From the NCBI GenBank assembly GCA_946533175.1, contig CAMNBS010000038.1:1-9604 (forward strand): 9,604 nucleotides of DNA, written 5' to 3'. A model generated the notes under the pieces. That model saw only the letters and a list, made by a program, of their open reading frames with translations. It was not told the DNA's origin and did no database searches. The stretch is from an uncultured Clostridia bacterium. GTDB taxonomy: Bacteria > Bacillota_I > Bacilli_A > RF39 > UBA660. Made by a program: the position numbers and the translations under genes. This document shows, piece after piece, positions 1 through 6,711 of this stretch (within the stretch, counting starts at the first letter, position 1; every line of letters begins with the position of its first letter).

Positions 1-24
1 AGCTAAAACTTGTACTAAATTCAT
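1..24 (-). CDS. 5' end of an unidentified gene (partial, runs off the left edge)
   Basis: An ATG at 24-22 follows a strong GGAGG (35-31) with a 6-nt spacer, and a good promoter lies just upstream. Only eight codons are inside the window (MNLVQVLA), so the product cannot be recognised. It lies directly downstream of the last TadE-like gene in the same direction, so it may be another pilus gene or the start of a separate unit. The start is well supported; the identity is unknown. Confidence 0.6.
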
Positions 25-48
25 AAATAACCTCCACATTTCAATATT

Positions 49-77
49 ATGATACTATATTATATTCAAAAAATCAA
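49..77 (-). promoter_or_regulatory. Sigma-A-like promoter of the left-edge gene
   Basis: Read on the minus strand, TTGATT (77-72), a 17-bp spacer and TATCAT (54-49) precede the GGAGG and ATG at 24. The expected start near 42 gives a leader of about 18 nt. The -35 lies inside the second-transcribed copy of a tandem repeat. This suggests the gene at 24 can be transcribed separately from the pilus genes. Confidence 0.55.
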
Positions 78-102
78 GTATATTATTTCAAAAAATCAAG
101 TT
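58..102. repeat. Tandem direct repeat, 23 bp + 22 bp
   Basis: Copies at 58-80 and 81-102 abut. Both begin TATTAT and share the 15-bp core TTCAAAAAATCAAGT (65-79 and 87-101); they differ mainly by one inserted A. The repeat covers the end of the TadE-like gene (its stop codon is at 103-101) and the -35 of the next promoter. It may be a chance duplication or a tandem operator; the sequence alone cannot decide. Confidence 0.7.
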
Positions 103-460
103 AGCATGTTCCATCAACAATCGTTTTTGTTTCAGCTTTTACTTTATAAACACCAATCTTACCTATTATTGGAAGTTCAAAAGAAACATTAAGAGATATC
201 TGATAAACAGCCCCTTTAGAATTTTCTAAGCACTTACATACTGGTGTTTCCAGATAATGATATTTTTCTTTAACTACTTGCAAATTAATATTATCACATT
301 GATTTTTTGTTTGATTATTTCCTTCTATTTGTGAAACAATCTCATTCCCAGCACGATATGCAGCAGAATAATTCATAATAAAACCAATAAAAACAATAAA
401 CAAGATAATTATTGGAATTAATAGATACAATAATAATGATCCTCCCATTGCTTCACGCAT
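101..460 (-). CDS. TadE-like pseudopilin, copy 2 (119 aa)
   Basis: Small membrane-anchored protein, probably a minor pilus subunit facing the outside. The N-terminus MREAMGG is followed by one hydrophobic helix (residues 8-30) with a proline at 16, the layout of TadE-type pseudopilins, and then an extracytoplasmic domain of about 85 residues with cysteines 55, 75, 77 and 119 (the last residue). It is a clear paralogue of the 127-aa protein at 2137-1754: about 30 of the first 46 residues match by eye, and both share FELPxIGKxGVY starting at residue 94. The Glu normally found at +5 of TadE/pilin helices is replaced by Leu. An AAAGGGTG-like Shine-Dalgarno precedes the ATG. It is the last complete gene of the pilus cluster here. 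TadE-like is inferred from layout and context, not from a strong family signature. Confidence 0.75.
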   Translation of the reverse strand: MREAMGGSLLLYLLIPIIILFIVFIGFIMNYSAAYRAGNEIVSQIEGNNQTKNQCDNINLQVVKEKYHYLETPVCKCLENSKGAVYQISLNVSFELPIIGKIGVYKVKAETKTIVDGTC

Positions 461-491
461 ATCTCTTTCACCCTTTCACTACTAAAAAATA

Positions 492-1745
492 TTAATTAAT
501 ATCTAACATTTCAATTAATTTATCTATTATACTATTAGATATTCGATCATTTAAAGGTGGAATATTCATAAACATATCCATTCCAGCTTCTTTAGAAAAA
601 GCATGAACATCACTCGTTGATAAAAAACTCATATTTAATATAACCTTCTTGCCCTGTAATTCTCGAAAAGCAAAACGATTATTCATCATCAACATATTTA
701 ATTTAATAATTGATGGTTCTACCAAATAAATTACTTCGTTAATAAAATCAAAATTTCCCTGATAATCATTTAAATCTATTAAAACAACTTCCGAATTATT
801 ATTGGTAATCATATTTAGTAACTGATCACTATTCGTACTAATCATTTTATCATTTTGATAATATTTAAAATCATTTTTATTGACTTCTAAAGCTAATACT
901 CTTTTATTATATTTATCACGAAGCATTTTCATTAACAAATAAATAATAGTTGTACTACCAGCATGTAAAGTAACATTTCTAAAAGCTAATACTTTCTTAT
1001 TAGTAATCTGATTATAATTAATAGAATTTCGAACTTCTTGTTCATTATTTATTATATTATTACCATAAAAATTATTATTTAATGAATTATTTAATTTCTC
1101 ATCAACATCGTTATTGGAAATAGTTTCATTCATTGGCATATTTGCAATATCATTTTCTTGTTTATTATTAATTTCTTCATGATAAGAAGTACTATTTAAA
1201 TCAATATTATCATCTTGTAATTGATAATCATTTTCCAAATTTACATTCTCATTATTACTTAATTGATTATTAGTATTATCGACCAAAGGAACACCATTTA
1301 AGTTATTTTCTTCTGTATAAACATCATTCGACTTAATACTATTATCAACATAAAAATTATTATTTGATACAACACCAGTATTTTGGATAACATTATCATA
1401 AGTATTAGGATTATCAAGAAACTTTACAACATCTTCGATTTTGGTACTAAAATTATAAATTTTTAAACTAAGTAATAAATTCACAAATTCTTTTGGTGGT
1501 TCTGGACTGCTAGGTAATAAAATAATCAATCTTTCAGGTCCAATACCACTAGCCAGTTTCTCTAATACCGGCTTTGATGCAAAATCAACAATACTAGTTG
1601 CATCAAGAATCATCTTACTAAAATAATAATTATTAAACTTACTAATTAAATCATCAACATTAAAAAGACCATTTAAGTCTTTAATGGCATCAATATTCGC
1701 ATTATCAATTATATTTTTCTGCTTATTAGAAACTATTACATTCAT
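492..1745 (-). CDS. TadZ/CpaE-like protein with degenerate P-loop and Asn-rich linker (417 aa)
   Basis: Three parts are visible. Residues 1-120 look like a receiver-like alpha/beta domain. Residues 121-250 form a low-complexity linker dominated by Asn, Asp and Glu. Residues 251-417 resemble a MinD/ParA-type domain. In the last, the Walker A position reads TLHAGSTT (259-266), which keeps G-S-T-T but lacks the lysines of a working KGGxGKTT loop. A Walker B-like strand VVLIDLND follows at 320-327, then LVEPSIIKLN (341-350), resembling the VxEPxxxSLRN region of TadZ. TadZ proteins localise Tad machines at the pole and often have atypical nucleotide sites. The gene sits between two pseudopilin paralogues. 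Its Shine-Dalgarno overlaps the upstream stop codon (TAGGAGG), suggesting coupled translation. The family call rests on architecture and neighbours. Confidence 0.65.
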   Translation of the reverse strand: MNVIVSNKQKNIIDNANIDAIKDLNGLFNVDDLISKFNNYYFSKMILDATSIVDFASKPVLEKLASGIGPERLIILLPSSPEPPKEFVNLLLSLKIYNFSTKIEDVVKFLDNPNTYDNVIQNTGVVSNNNFYVDNSIKSNDVYTEENNLNGVPLVDNTNNQLSNNENVNLENDYQLQDDNIDLNSTSYHEEINNKQENDIANMPMNETISNNDVDEKLNNSLNNNFYGNNIINNEQEVRNSINYNQITNKKVLAFRNVTLHAGSTTIIYLLMKMLRDKYNKRVLALEVNKNDFKYYQNDKMISTNSDQLLNMITNNNSEVVLIDLNDYQGNFDFINEVIYLVEPSIIKLNMLMMNNRFAFRELQGKKVILNMSFLSTSDVHAFSKEAGMDMFMNIPPLNDRISNSIIDKLIEMLDIN

Positions 1746-1749
1746 ATAT

Positions 1750-1756
1750 CCTCCTA
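1750..1756 (-). promoter_or_regulatory. Shine-Dalgarno overlapping a stop codon (TAGGAGG)
   Basis: The TAG stop of the 127-aa pseudopilin (1756-1754) runs straight into GAGG, the ribosome site for the TadZ-like ATG at 1745, four bases further on. This fixes the start and suggests reinitiation. Confidence 0.8.
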
Positions 1757-2137
1757 ATGTTCACAAGAATTATTGCCTAAACATACTGCATTATTAATAA
1801 TCTTACTTTTAGATTTAATTTGATATACGCCAACTTTGCCAATAAGAGGAAGTTCAAAATCAACGCCTAATGTCACTCCAAAAATATTACCATCACAACA
1901 ATAAGCAATATTACCATTATAATGATATTTTTGGGAAACATCATTTTTTACTGAATCATACGAAGCATGACTACAATTATTCAAGTCCCCTTCACATGAT
2001 TCAATCTTACTAATGATGTAATTACTAGCTCGATATGCAGAGGCATAATTCATAATAAATCCAATAAAAACAACAAAAATTAATATGAGTGGAATAATTA
2101 TGTAAAACATTAAAGCTCCACCTGTCGCCTCACGCAT
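1754..2137 (-). CDS. TadE-like pseudopilin, copy 1 (127 aa)
   Basis: Probable minor pilus subunit. MREATGG precedes a hydrophobic helix (8-30, proline 16), then MNYxxAYRAxN and an outer domain with six cysteines (48, 55, 80, 81, 119, 124), suggesting disulphides. It matches the 119-aa protein at 460-101 over the N-terminal helix and in FELPLIGKVGVY near residue 94, so the two arose by duplication. As in its paralogue, Glu+5 of classical pilins is missing; Phe11 and Tyr12 lie at +5/+6 counted from Gly6. An AAAGGAAC ribosome site precedes the ATG. It lies 15 bases after the 63-aa pilin gene, so it is probably cotranscribed with it from the promoter at 2402-2374. Confidence 0.78.
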   Translation of the reverse strand: MREATGGALMFYIIIPLILIFVVFIGFIMNYASAYRASNYIISKIESCEGDLNNCSHASYDSVKNDVSQKYHYNGNIAYCCDGNIFGVTLGVDFELPLIGKVGVYQIKSKSKIINNAVCLGNNSCEH

Positions 2138-2152
2138 ATAAGAAGTTCCTTT

Positions 2153-2344
2153 CTATTTCCAAGTTTTACATTTACCTGTTTCAGTGTTATATTCTGCACA
2201 AACTTTTTGTGATGATGCATCACTCCATTTTTTTTCAATCGTTTGTTTAATTGTTGGATACAATACATAAATTAACCCACCAATAGCAGCAACAGCAATA
2301 ATTGTAATTAAAGTCATATTTAATTCTCCACTTGCTTCTTTCAT
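2153..2344 (-). CDS. Flp-type pilin candidate, probable major subunit (63 aa)
   Basis: The size and layout fit a Flp/Tad pilin: the short leader MKEASG, a hydrophobic helix (about 10-29, rich in Ile, Ala, Val and Gly), then a short polar tail. KEASG resembles the DESG cleavage region of Flp pilins, suggesting processing after Gly6, but the usual Glu-Tyr at +5/+6 is Thr-Leu (11-12). Cys49 and Cys59 in the tail could form a disulphide loop. The gene has its own extended -10 promoter and a good AGGAGA ribosome site, fitting a subunit made in excess. It lies right after TadC and before the TadE-like genes. Pilin identity is inferred from size, leader and context. Confidence 0.7.
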   Translation of the reverse strand: MKEASGELNMTLITIIAVAAIGGLIYVLYPTIKQTIEKKWSDASSQKVCAEYNTETGKCKTWK

Positions 2345-2373
2345 TATAAATTCTCCTTTCTATTTTCAATATT

Positions 2374-2402
2374 AGTATAGCATACACTTATTTTTAATAC
2401 AA
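2374..2402 (-). promoter_or_regulatory. Extended -10 promoter of the 63-aa pilin gene
   Basis: On the minus strand, TTGTAT (2402-2397), a 17-bp spacer and TATACT (2379-2374) preceded by TGC form an extended -10 promoter. Transcription would start near 2367, about 22 nt before the ATG at 2344. It lies in the only sizeable gap (88 bp) inside the pilus cluster, so pilin, pseudopilin and TadZ-like genes can be expressed above the machine genes. Confidence 0.7.
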
Positions 2403-2432
2403 TATTTTTTATGGTACTTGACAAATTATAGA

Positions 2433-3218
2433 CTAATCACCAAAAAGCATCATCATCATGGCAAAAAGAATAACAACCATTGTTCCTCCACCAGTTGCAA
2501 CAAGCATAACCAAAGTCTTATTTTCCATTTTTTTAAGACGTCCAGCATACATTTTTTCCCGTGACTTATTTTGTAAACTAGAAACACTTTTGGAAAAAGT
2601 TAAAAGTTGCTCTTGTTTATTTTCTTGAGCTCCAATACTTAATCGATATAATAATCGCATCATTCTCATTGAATCACGAACAGGAAATTCTTTAGCAAAA
2701 TCCATATACGGATCAATTGATGAATCACCCGCATCAATTTTAGCAATCATTTTACGTAATCCATTTTTAAAAACATCCGGAGCCGTATTAATACTTTTAC
2801 TAATCGCCACTGGTATCGTATAATGTTGAGCAAGTATTTCAATACTCTTAAGGTAATAAGGAAGTAATTGATCTATTTGCTGTAAGTTCTTTTTATAATA
2901 ACTTTTAAGATTCATATAATCACTCTTATATACCAAAATAACAAGAATAATCGCAACAATTAAATTAATAATCGTAAAGTTAAATAGTAAAAAGATAACA
3001 GCAATAACTAACACAAAACCTGTATTCTTTATTCTTCGATTAAATAAATAGTTAAGATCTGTGTTACTACCATATTTTGCCGTAGCATAAAACTCATAAT
3101 CTTTTTCTTTTAATACTTTTCCAAGCTTTCCATCCGAAGTAAACAACTCATCAAAATCAACCATTTTAGTGTAAAACACTACAAATAAAGCAATTGCCGT
3201 TATAATTATTAATTCCAT
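2433..3218 (-). CDS. tadC: TadC-like inner-membrane platform protein (261 aa)
   Basis: Polytopic protein of the GspF/T2SSF class, expected to form the inner-membrane platform of the Tad machine with its neighbour TadB and the CpaF ATPase. Hydrophobic segments lie at about 2-15, 66-80, 82-98 and 235-258. The cytoplasmic T2SSF-like helical domain (115-225) includes YYLKSIEILAQHYTIPVAIS and a basic stretch before the last helix. Its ATG shares one base with the stop of the TadB-like gene (TAATG), with GGGGG upstream as ribosome site, so translation is probably coupled. TadB and TadC are both GspF-like; the assignment of this one as C rests on order and on being the second of the pair. Confidence 0.8.
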   Translation of the reverse strand: MELIIITAIALFVVFYTKMVDFDELFTSDGKLGKVLKEKDYEFYATAKYGSNTDLNYLFNRRIKNTGFVLVIAVIFLLFNFTIINLIVAIILVILVYKSDYMNLKSYYKKNLQQIDQLLPYYLKSIEILAQHYTIPVAISKSINTAPDVFKNGLRKMIAKIDAGDSSIDPYMDFAKEFPVRDSMRMMRLLYRLSIGAQENKQEQLLTFSKSVSSLQNKSREKMYAGRLKKMENKTLVMLVATGGGTMVVILFAMMMMLFGD

Positions 3219-4114
3219 TACTCAGCCCCCACATTCTCATTATAATATTTCTCACCAGATAATAAGAAATAACTATTTAATAAAACTATAATATGTAAAG
3301 CTATTTGAATTAAGATATTCGAATTAACAAGTTCAATGTAAACATCTCTTTGAATTAATAACTGTACTAACATAATCATTAAATATAGTAATAATCCATA
3401 TTGCACAAATTGTCGATGAAATTGCTGACGTTCTATACGATCACGATAAACTCCTTCAACAAGTTCATCAACATCAAGTAACATATTGTCAAGTGTTTTA
3501 GAAGTATCCCTTGCCCCTTCTCTTGTTATTTGTAAAAATAATTGATGCATGTTTCTTACCATATAATAGTCATATTTACTATTCATATATTCAATAGATT
3601 CACCAACATCACCATTATGATAAGCTAAATCAATCATAACTTTAACATCAGTTTTAACAGGATCTTCTAATATTCCTGATTCATAAACTCCTTCTAAAGC
3701 CTTAACAAATGATTGCGTAACTGAAAATTCCATAATAGTATTTGTAACATAAATTTGAATTTGTTCAAAGATAAACTCACTATATACCCTTTTACATCTT
3801 AAATACGCTAAATATGGAATAATTGATACAACAACTATGACATATATCAGTGAAATAATCGCATTATAAAAATATAAAAATGAAATAATAAACGCTAAAC
3901 TTGCAAAAATAATAACTTGCGTCGTATATTGCTTGGTGGAATACTCTAATCCCATTTCTTTACATTTTTCACGAATTACTTTAAAGGAATATGGAGCATA
4001 CTGATTATAAACATTTTCAACATTATCAACAAGGAATTTATAAACCGATTCGCCATTACTTTTTCGATATAAAACAACAAAAAGAACTATTACAAAAATA
4101 ATTACAAACTCCAT
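3218..4114 (-). CDS. tadB: TadB-like inner-membrane platform protein (298 aa)
   Basis: T2SSF-type membrane protein. There is an N-terminal hydrophobic segment (2-16), a helix pair (66-105), a cytoplasmic helical domain (about 110-225) containing QIYVTNTIMEFSVTQSFVKALE and LFLQITREGARDTSKTLDNM, and two C-terminal segments (237-256, 266-286). This is the TadB plan: after the ATPase and before TadC, with the paired GspF fold. Its Shine-Dalgarno (TAAGGAGG) contains the stop codon of cpaF. Sequence similarity to characterised TadB is weak by eye, but the position and paired architecture make the role likely. Confidence 0.82.
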   Translation of the reverse strand: MEFVIIFVIVLFVVLYRKSNGESVYKFLVDNVENVYNQYAPYSFKVIREKCKEMGLEYSTKQYTTQVIIFASLAFIISFLYFYNAIISLIYVIVVVSIIPYLAYLRCKRVYSEFIFEQIQIYVTNTIMEFSVTQSFVKALEGVYESGILEDPVKTDVKVMIDLAYHNGDVGESIEYMNSKYDYYMVRNMHQLFLQITREGARDTSKTLDNMLLDVDELVEGVYRDRIERQQFHRQFVQYGLLLYLMIMLVQLLIQRDVYIELVNSNILIQIALHIIVLLNSYFLLSGEKYYNENVGAE

Positions 4115-4122
4115 ATTTTATA

Positions 4123-4130
4123 CCTCCTTA
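4123..4130 (-). promoter_or_regulatory. Shine-Dalgarno containing the cpaF stop codon (TAAGGAGG)
   Basis: The cpaF stop TAA (4130-4128) forms the first three bases of a perfect TAAGGAGG ribosome site for tadB, whose ATG is at 4114. This supports coupled translation of ATPase and platform. Confidence 0.85.
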
Positions 4131-5366
4131 TAAAACTTCTGTCTGTGTATCATCGATATTCAAATCTAAATATTGTGTTTTTTCTAAATCATCATTTTTC
4201 TCTTCTTCAACTGTATTAATTAATTGATCATTACTAGAATTATTTTCAACATGCAAATAATCTTTATTAGAAATATCAACACCTTGAGCATCCAAATAAT
4301 CAATTAAATATTCACTAGGTGCATTCATTATTTCTGATCCATCAGTATTCTTTTTATAAATAATATGACTTTCCGGAATATTATCTCGAGTGACATAAAA
4401 CTCACATACTTCACATACTTCACGCATAAAACCACCAGTATTTTTATCATATCTAGCTCTTACATGTACACCTAACTGAATATATCGATAAATTGTTGAC
4501 ATAAATTGATTTACATCAATATTGGATTCCAACAAACTATAAAGTCGATATGGTATACTTTGAGCTTTATCTGCATGAATTGTCGATAAAATATTATGCC
4601 CAGATGAAATAGAGTTTCTAACCGCAGTAACCGCTTCAGCTGAACGAACTTCTGATAAAAGTATCCACTTAGGATTTTGACGCATACAAGTAACTAATAC
4701 ATCTGAATAAGAAGCGATATTATTAGTTTTCATAGCAACAATATCACGATTTGGAAAAATTTTATCCAAATGCAATTCCAATGTATCCTCTATCGTAACT
4801 ATTTTTTCATTTTCGGCTGTATGACTTGCTAAATATTTAACAAGTTCTGTTTTACCACTACCCGTTTCACCACTAACAATGATATTACAATGTCCTCTAA
4901 CACAGTCAATTAAAAAATCATGAATACCAGCAGTAATATACTTTTCTTCAATAATCTTTTCTTTCTTTAATCTAATTTTAGCCGGTGTTTTACGAAATAC
5001 TACCGCTATACCATTTTTAGCAATTGAATCATGAACAAAATTCATACGAAGTTCTGAACTTTCACTATCCAAAAAAGGAGATGCCATATTAAATGTTTTT
5101 CCCATAATATTAGCACACTGAAAAGCAATTTTTTCAATTAATTCATTATTTATACCAGGGTTATCAATACGATAAACTCCTTTATCTAAAGACTTTAACC
5201 ATACTTGTCCGTTATTGCTATATGAAATATCAGTAATGTTATCATCATCTAAATAAGGTTTAAGTGGTCCAAAATCAATATTTGAAAATAAATTCTCATT
5301 AATTTCATTATTAGTTAATTTTGAATCATGTTCTCTAATATCGTAAGCATTTATTCCTTGATTCAT
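4128..5366 (-). CDS. cpaF: CpaF/TadA secretion ATPase (412 aa)
   Basis: Type II/IV secretion ATPase that powers pilin assembly at the inner membrane. In order: an N-terminal domain (about 25-130, with DDDNITDISYSNNGQVW), Walker A GETGSGKT (166-173), the Asp box TIEDTLELHL (191-200), a Walker B region WILLSEVR (234-241, Glu239), and the His box GHNILSTIHAD (256-266). All catalytic motifs are intact, so the enzyme should be active. The N-terminus is short for CpaF, starting almost at the ATPase N-domain. About 40 C-terminal residues (373-412) form an acidic, low-complexity tail after the usual end. An AAGGTG ribosome site precedes the ATG. It lies between the CpaB-like gene and TadB. This is the firmest assignment in the locus. 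Confidence 0.93.
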   Translation of the reverse strand: MNQGINAYDIREHDSKLTNNEINENLFSNIDFGPLKPYLDDDNITDISYSNNGQVWLKSLDKGVYRIDNPGINNELIEKIAFQCANIMGKTFNMASPFLDSESSELRMNFVHDSIAKNGIAVVFRKTPAKIRLKKEKIIEEKYITAGIHDFLIDCVRGHCNIIVSGETGSGKTELVKYLASHTAENEKIVTIEDTLELHLDKIFPNRDIVAMKTNNIASYSDVLVTCMRQNPKWILLSEVRSAEAVTAVRNSISSGHNILSTIHADKAQSIPYRLYSLLESNIDVNQFMSTIYRYIQLGVHVRARYDKNTGGFMREVCEVCEFYVTRDNIPESHIIYKKNTDGSEIMNAPSEYLIDYLDAQGVDISNKDYLHVENNSSNDQLINTVEEEKNDDLEKTQYLDLNIDDTQTEVL

Positions 5367-5393
5367 GTTAACACCTTCTATTCTTTTTAATTA

Positions 5394-6140
5394 TTAACCT
5401 CTTTTTTCTTCAATATAATTCTTTATCTCTACATCAGTTATTTCGGTTACAATTTCATTAGTTTCTAATTTATAAGAAACATTTGTTGGCACTAATATCA
5501 GTTCCGCATCAGAAATATATTCAGCTATTCTTAATAATTCATGCATTTCATCCGTTACCGCAAAAATAATTTGACTAGGAGTACGTCCTTCTTCAATATT
5601 TTCAAAAACATGATTTCCTTGACTATCCTTAACTGCTAATACTTTAACGTTTTTAACTAATTTTCCAATAATAATTTTGCCATCTCTAACTCCCTTAAAA
5701 TATACATCAACATAATTTCCTGGATAAATAGAATTTCCATAAGTTGAAGATACATTTACATTAAAATTATAAGCAACCATACCATCAGGAATATTAATTA
5801 AAAAAGAATCAGCTAAATCATCAAAACGCACAACTGCATCTTTATAGAATAAACTTCCCTCAGGAATAGTTGAATTAATATTGGTATACATATTAACAAT
5901 ATTATTAATATTTGTTAACACATTACCTTTAATCGCTGATTGTTGAATTTCTACATAAGAAATCATATCACTAGTAATTTCTGTTCGTGGACCTATTGTA
6001 ACATTGGCATAAGGTATTTTAATTGGATCAATAGCTTGTCTAACACGCCAATTATAAAAAGCATATAATACAATAACGATTAATATCGCTCCTAATATCG
6101 TAACAACATTCTTATTTGCAAGTAAATTTTTAATTTTCAT
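5394..6140 (-). CDS. cpaB: CpaB/RcpC-like SAF-domain protein (248 aa)
   Basis: Anchored extracytoplasmic assembly protein. One transmembrane helix (12-29) is followed by an SAF-type domain (about 40-105: KIPYANVTIGPRTEITSDMI, then STIPEGSLFYKDAV) and a CpaB/RcpC-like region (110-218) with IPDGMVAYNFNV, IYPGNYVDVYFKG and IIFAVTDEMHELLRIAEYISDAELILVP. In diderms this protein works with the secretin; here no secretin is seen, so it would act in the cell wall space. AAAGGG precedes the ATG, 14 bases after the upstream gene's stop. Motif order and neighbouring cpaF make the assignment solid. Confidence 0.85.
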   Translation of the reverse strand: MKIKNLLANKNVVTILGAILIVIVLYAFYNWRVRQAIDPIKIPYANVTIGPRTEITSDMISYVEIQQSAIKGNVLTNINNIVNMYTNINSTIPEGSLFYKDAVVRFDDLADSFLINIPDGMVAYNFNVNVSSTYGNSIYPGNYVDVYFKGVRDGKIIIGKLVKNVKVLAVKDSQGNHVFENIEEGRTPSQIIFAVTDEMHELLRIAEYISDAELILVPTNVSYKLETNEIVTEITDVEIKNYIEEKRG

Positions 6141-6154
6141 ATTTTATAACCCTT

Positions 6155-6688
6155 TCATTTTTTTATTTCACTTTCTAATATTGCATCTATTTCATTGACA
6201 ATTGTAAACTCATCATCACTATTAAGATTAGTATCATAGGAATTAATAGTTACTTTTACTTTTGGCGGATATTCAATAACATCATTAACCACAATTTGAT
6301 ATCTTTTATTTCCTGTAACATTTTCAGAAAAGCGTCTAATTAAACTTTCCGCAAACACTCCACTATTAATTTTATACTCACCATTAACCATTTTACATGT
6401 TGCACCAGCAAGACTACATTTTCCATCAACAATATCAATTATTTTATATTCTTTACTATTATTAAATACCCATTTATCATTAACATTTTTCCCATTAACA
6501 GAACAAACACAAAAACCAGTTCGATATCGAGCTATATCAACAGCATCATACATTGCCGCTTGAACAGCATTTTTCATAATAGTATAATTCTGTTGATTAG
6601 TAACAGTAATATTACCAAAAATGTTAATTAAAAAGAAGCCAAAGATGCTTAAAATTAATAAACCAACTCCCCACATTGCTACTTTCAA
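6155..6688 (-). CDS. Small membrane protein with pilin-like N-terminus, first gene of the pilus operon (177 aa)
   Basis: I do not recognise a named family. MKVAMWG is followed by a hydrophobic helix (8-25), a conserved-looking NYTIMKNAVQAAMYDAVD helix (34-51) similar in style to TadE/TadF proteins, and an outer domain with cysteines 60, 62, 91 and 98. A minor pseudopilin or anchor role is inferred. Start choice: GTG 6697, ATG 6694 and TTG 6688 are in frame. The AGGGGTGAT Shine-Dalgarno (6701-6693) overlaps GTG and ATG but is well spaced from TTG, and the TTG product begins like its pilin-like neighbours; hence TTG is chosen. The gene ends in TGA, the only such stop among genes here. Confidence 0.7.
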   Translation of the reverse strand: MKVAMWGVGLLILSIFGFFLINIFGNITVTNQQNYTIMKNAVQAAMYDAVDIARYRTGFCVCSVNGKNVNDKWVFNNSKEYKIIDIVDGKCSLAGATCKMVNGEYKINSGVFAESLIRRFSENVTGNKRYQIVVNDVIEYPPKVKVTINSYDTNLNSDDEFTIVNEIDAILESEIKK

Positions 6689-6692
6689 ATGC

Positions 6693-6701
6693 ATCACCCC
6701 T
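6693..6701 (-). promoter_or_regulatory. Ribosome binding site that decides a start
   Basis: AGGGGTGAT closely matches the anti-Shine-Dalgarno complement AGGAGGTGAT. It includes the upstream ATG at 6694 and leaves a usable gap to the TTG at 6688, arguing for TTG initiation. Confidence 0.5.
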
Positions 6702-6711
6702 ACTATATATA

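Noticed and set aside
1080..1380. ATT/AAT-rich microsatellite-like stretch in the TadZ-like gene
   Set aside because: It is the coding sequence of the Asn-rich linker; no exact unit repeats in register, so a slippage switch is not supported.
6155..6157. Possible TGA recoding (Mollicutes-type code 4)
   Set aside because: Trp is encoded by TGG in these genes, and reading through this TGA adds only five codons before another TGA and would overlap the next ribosome site; standard code fits.
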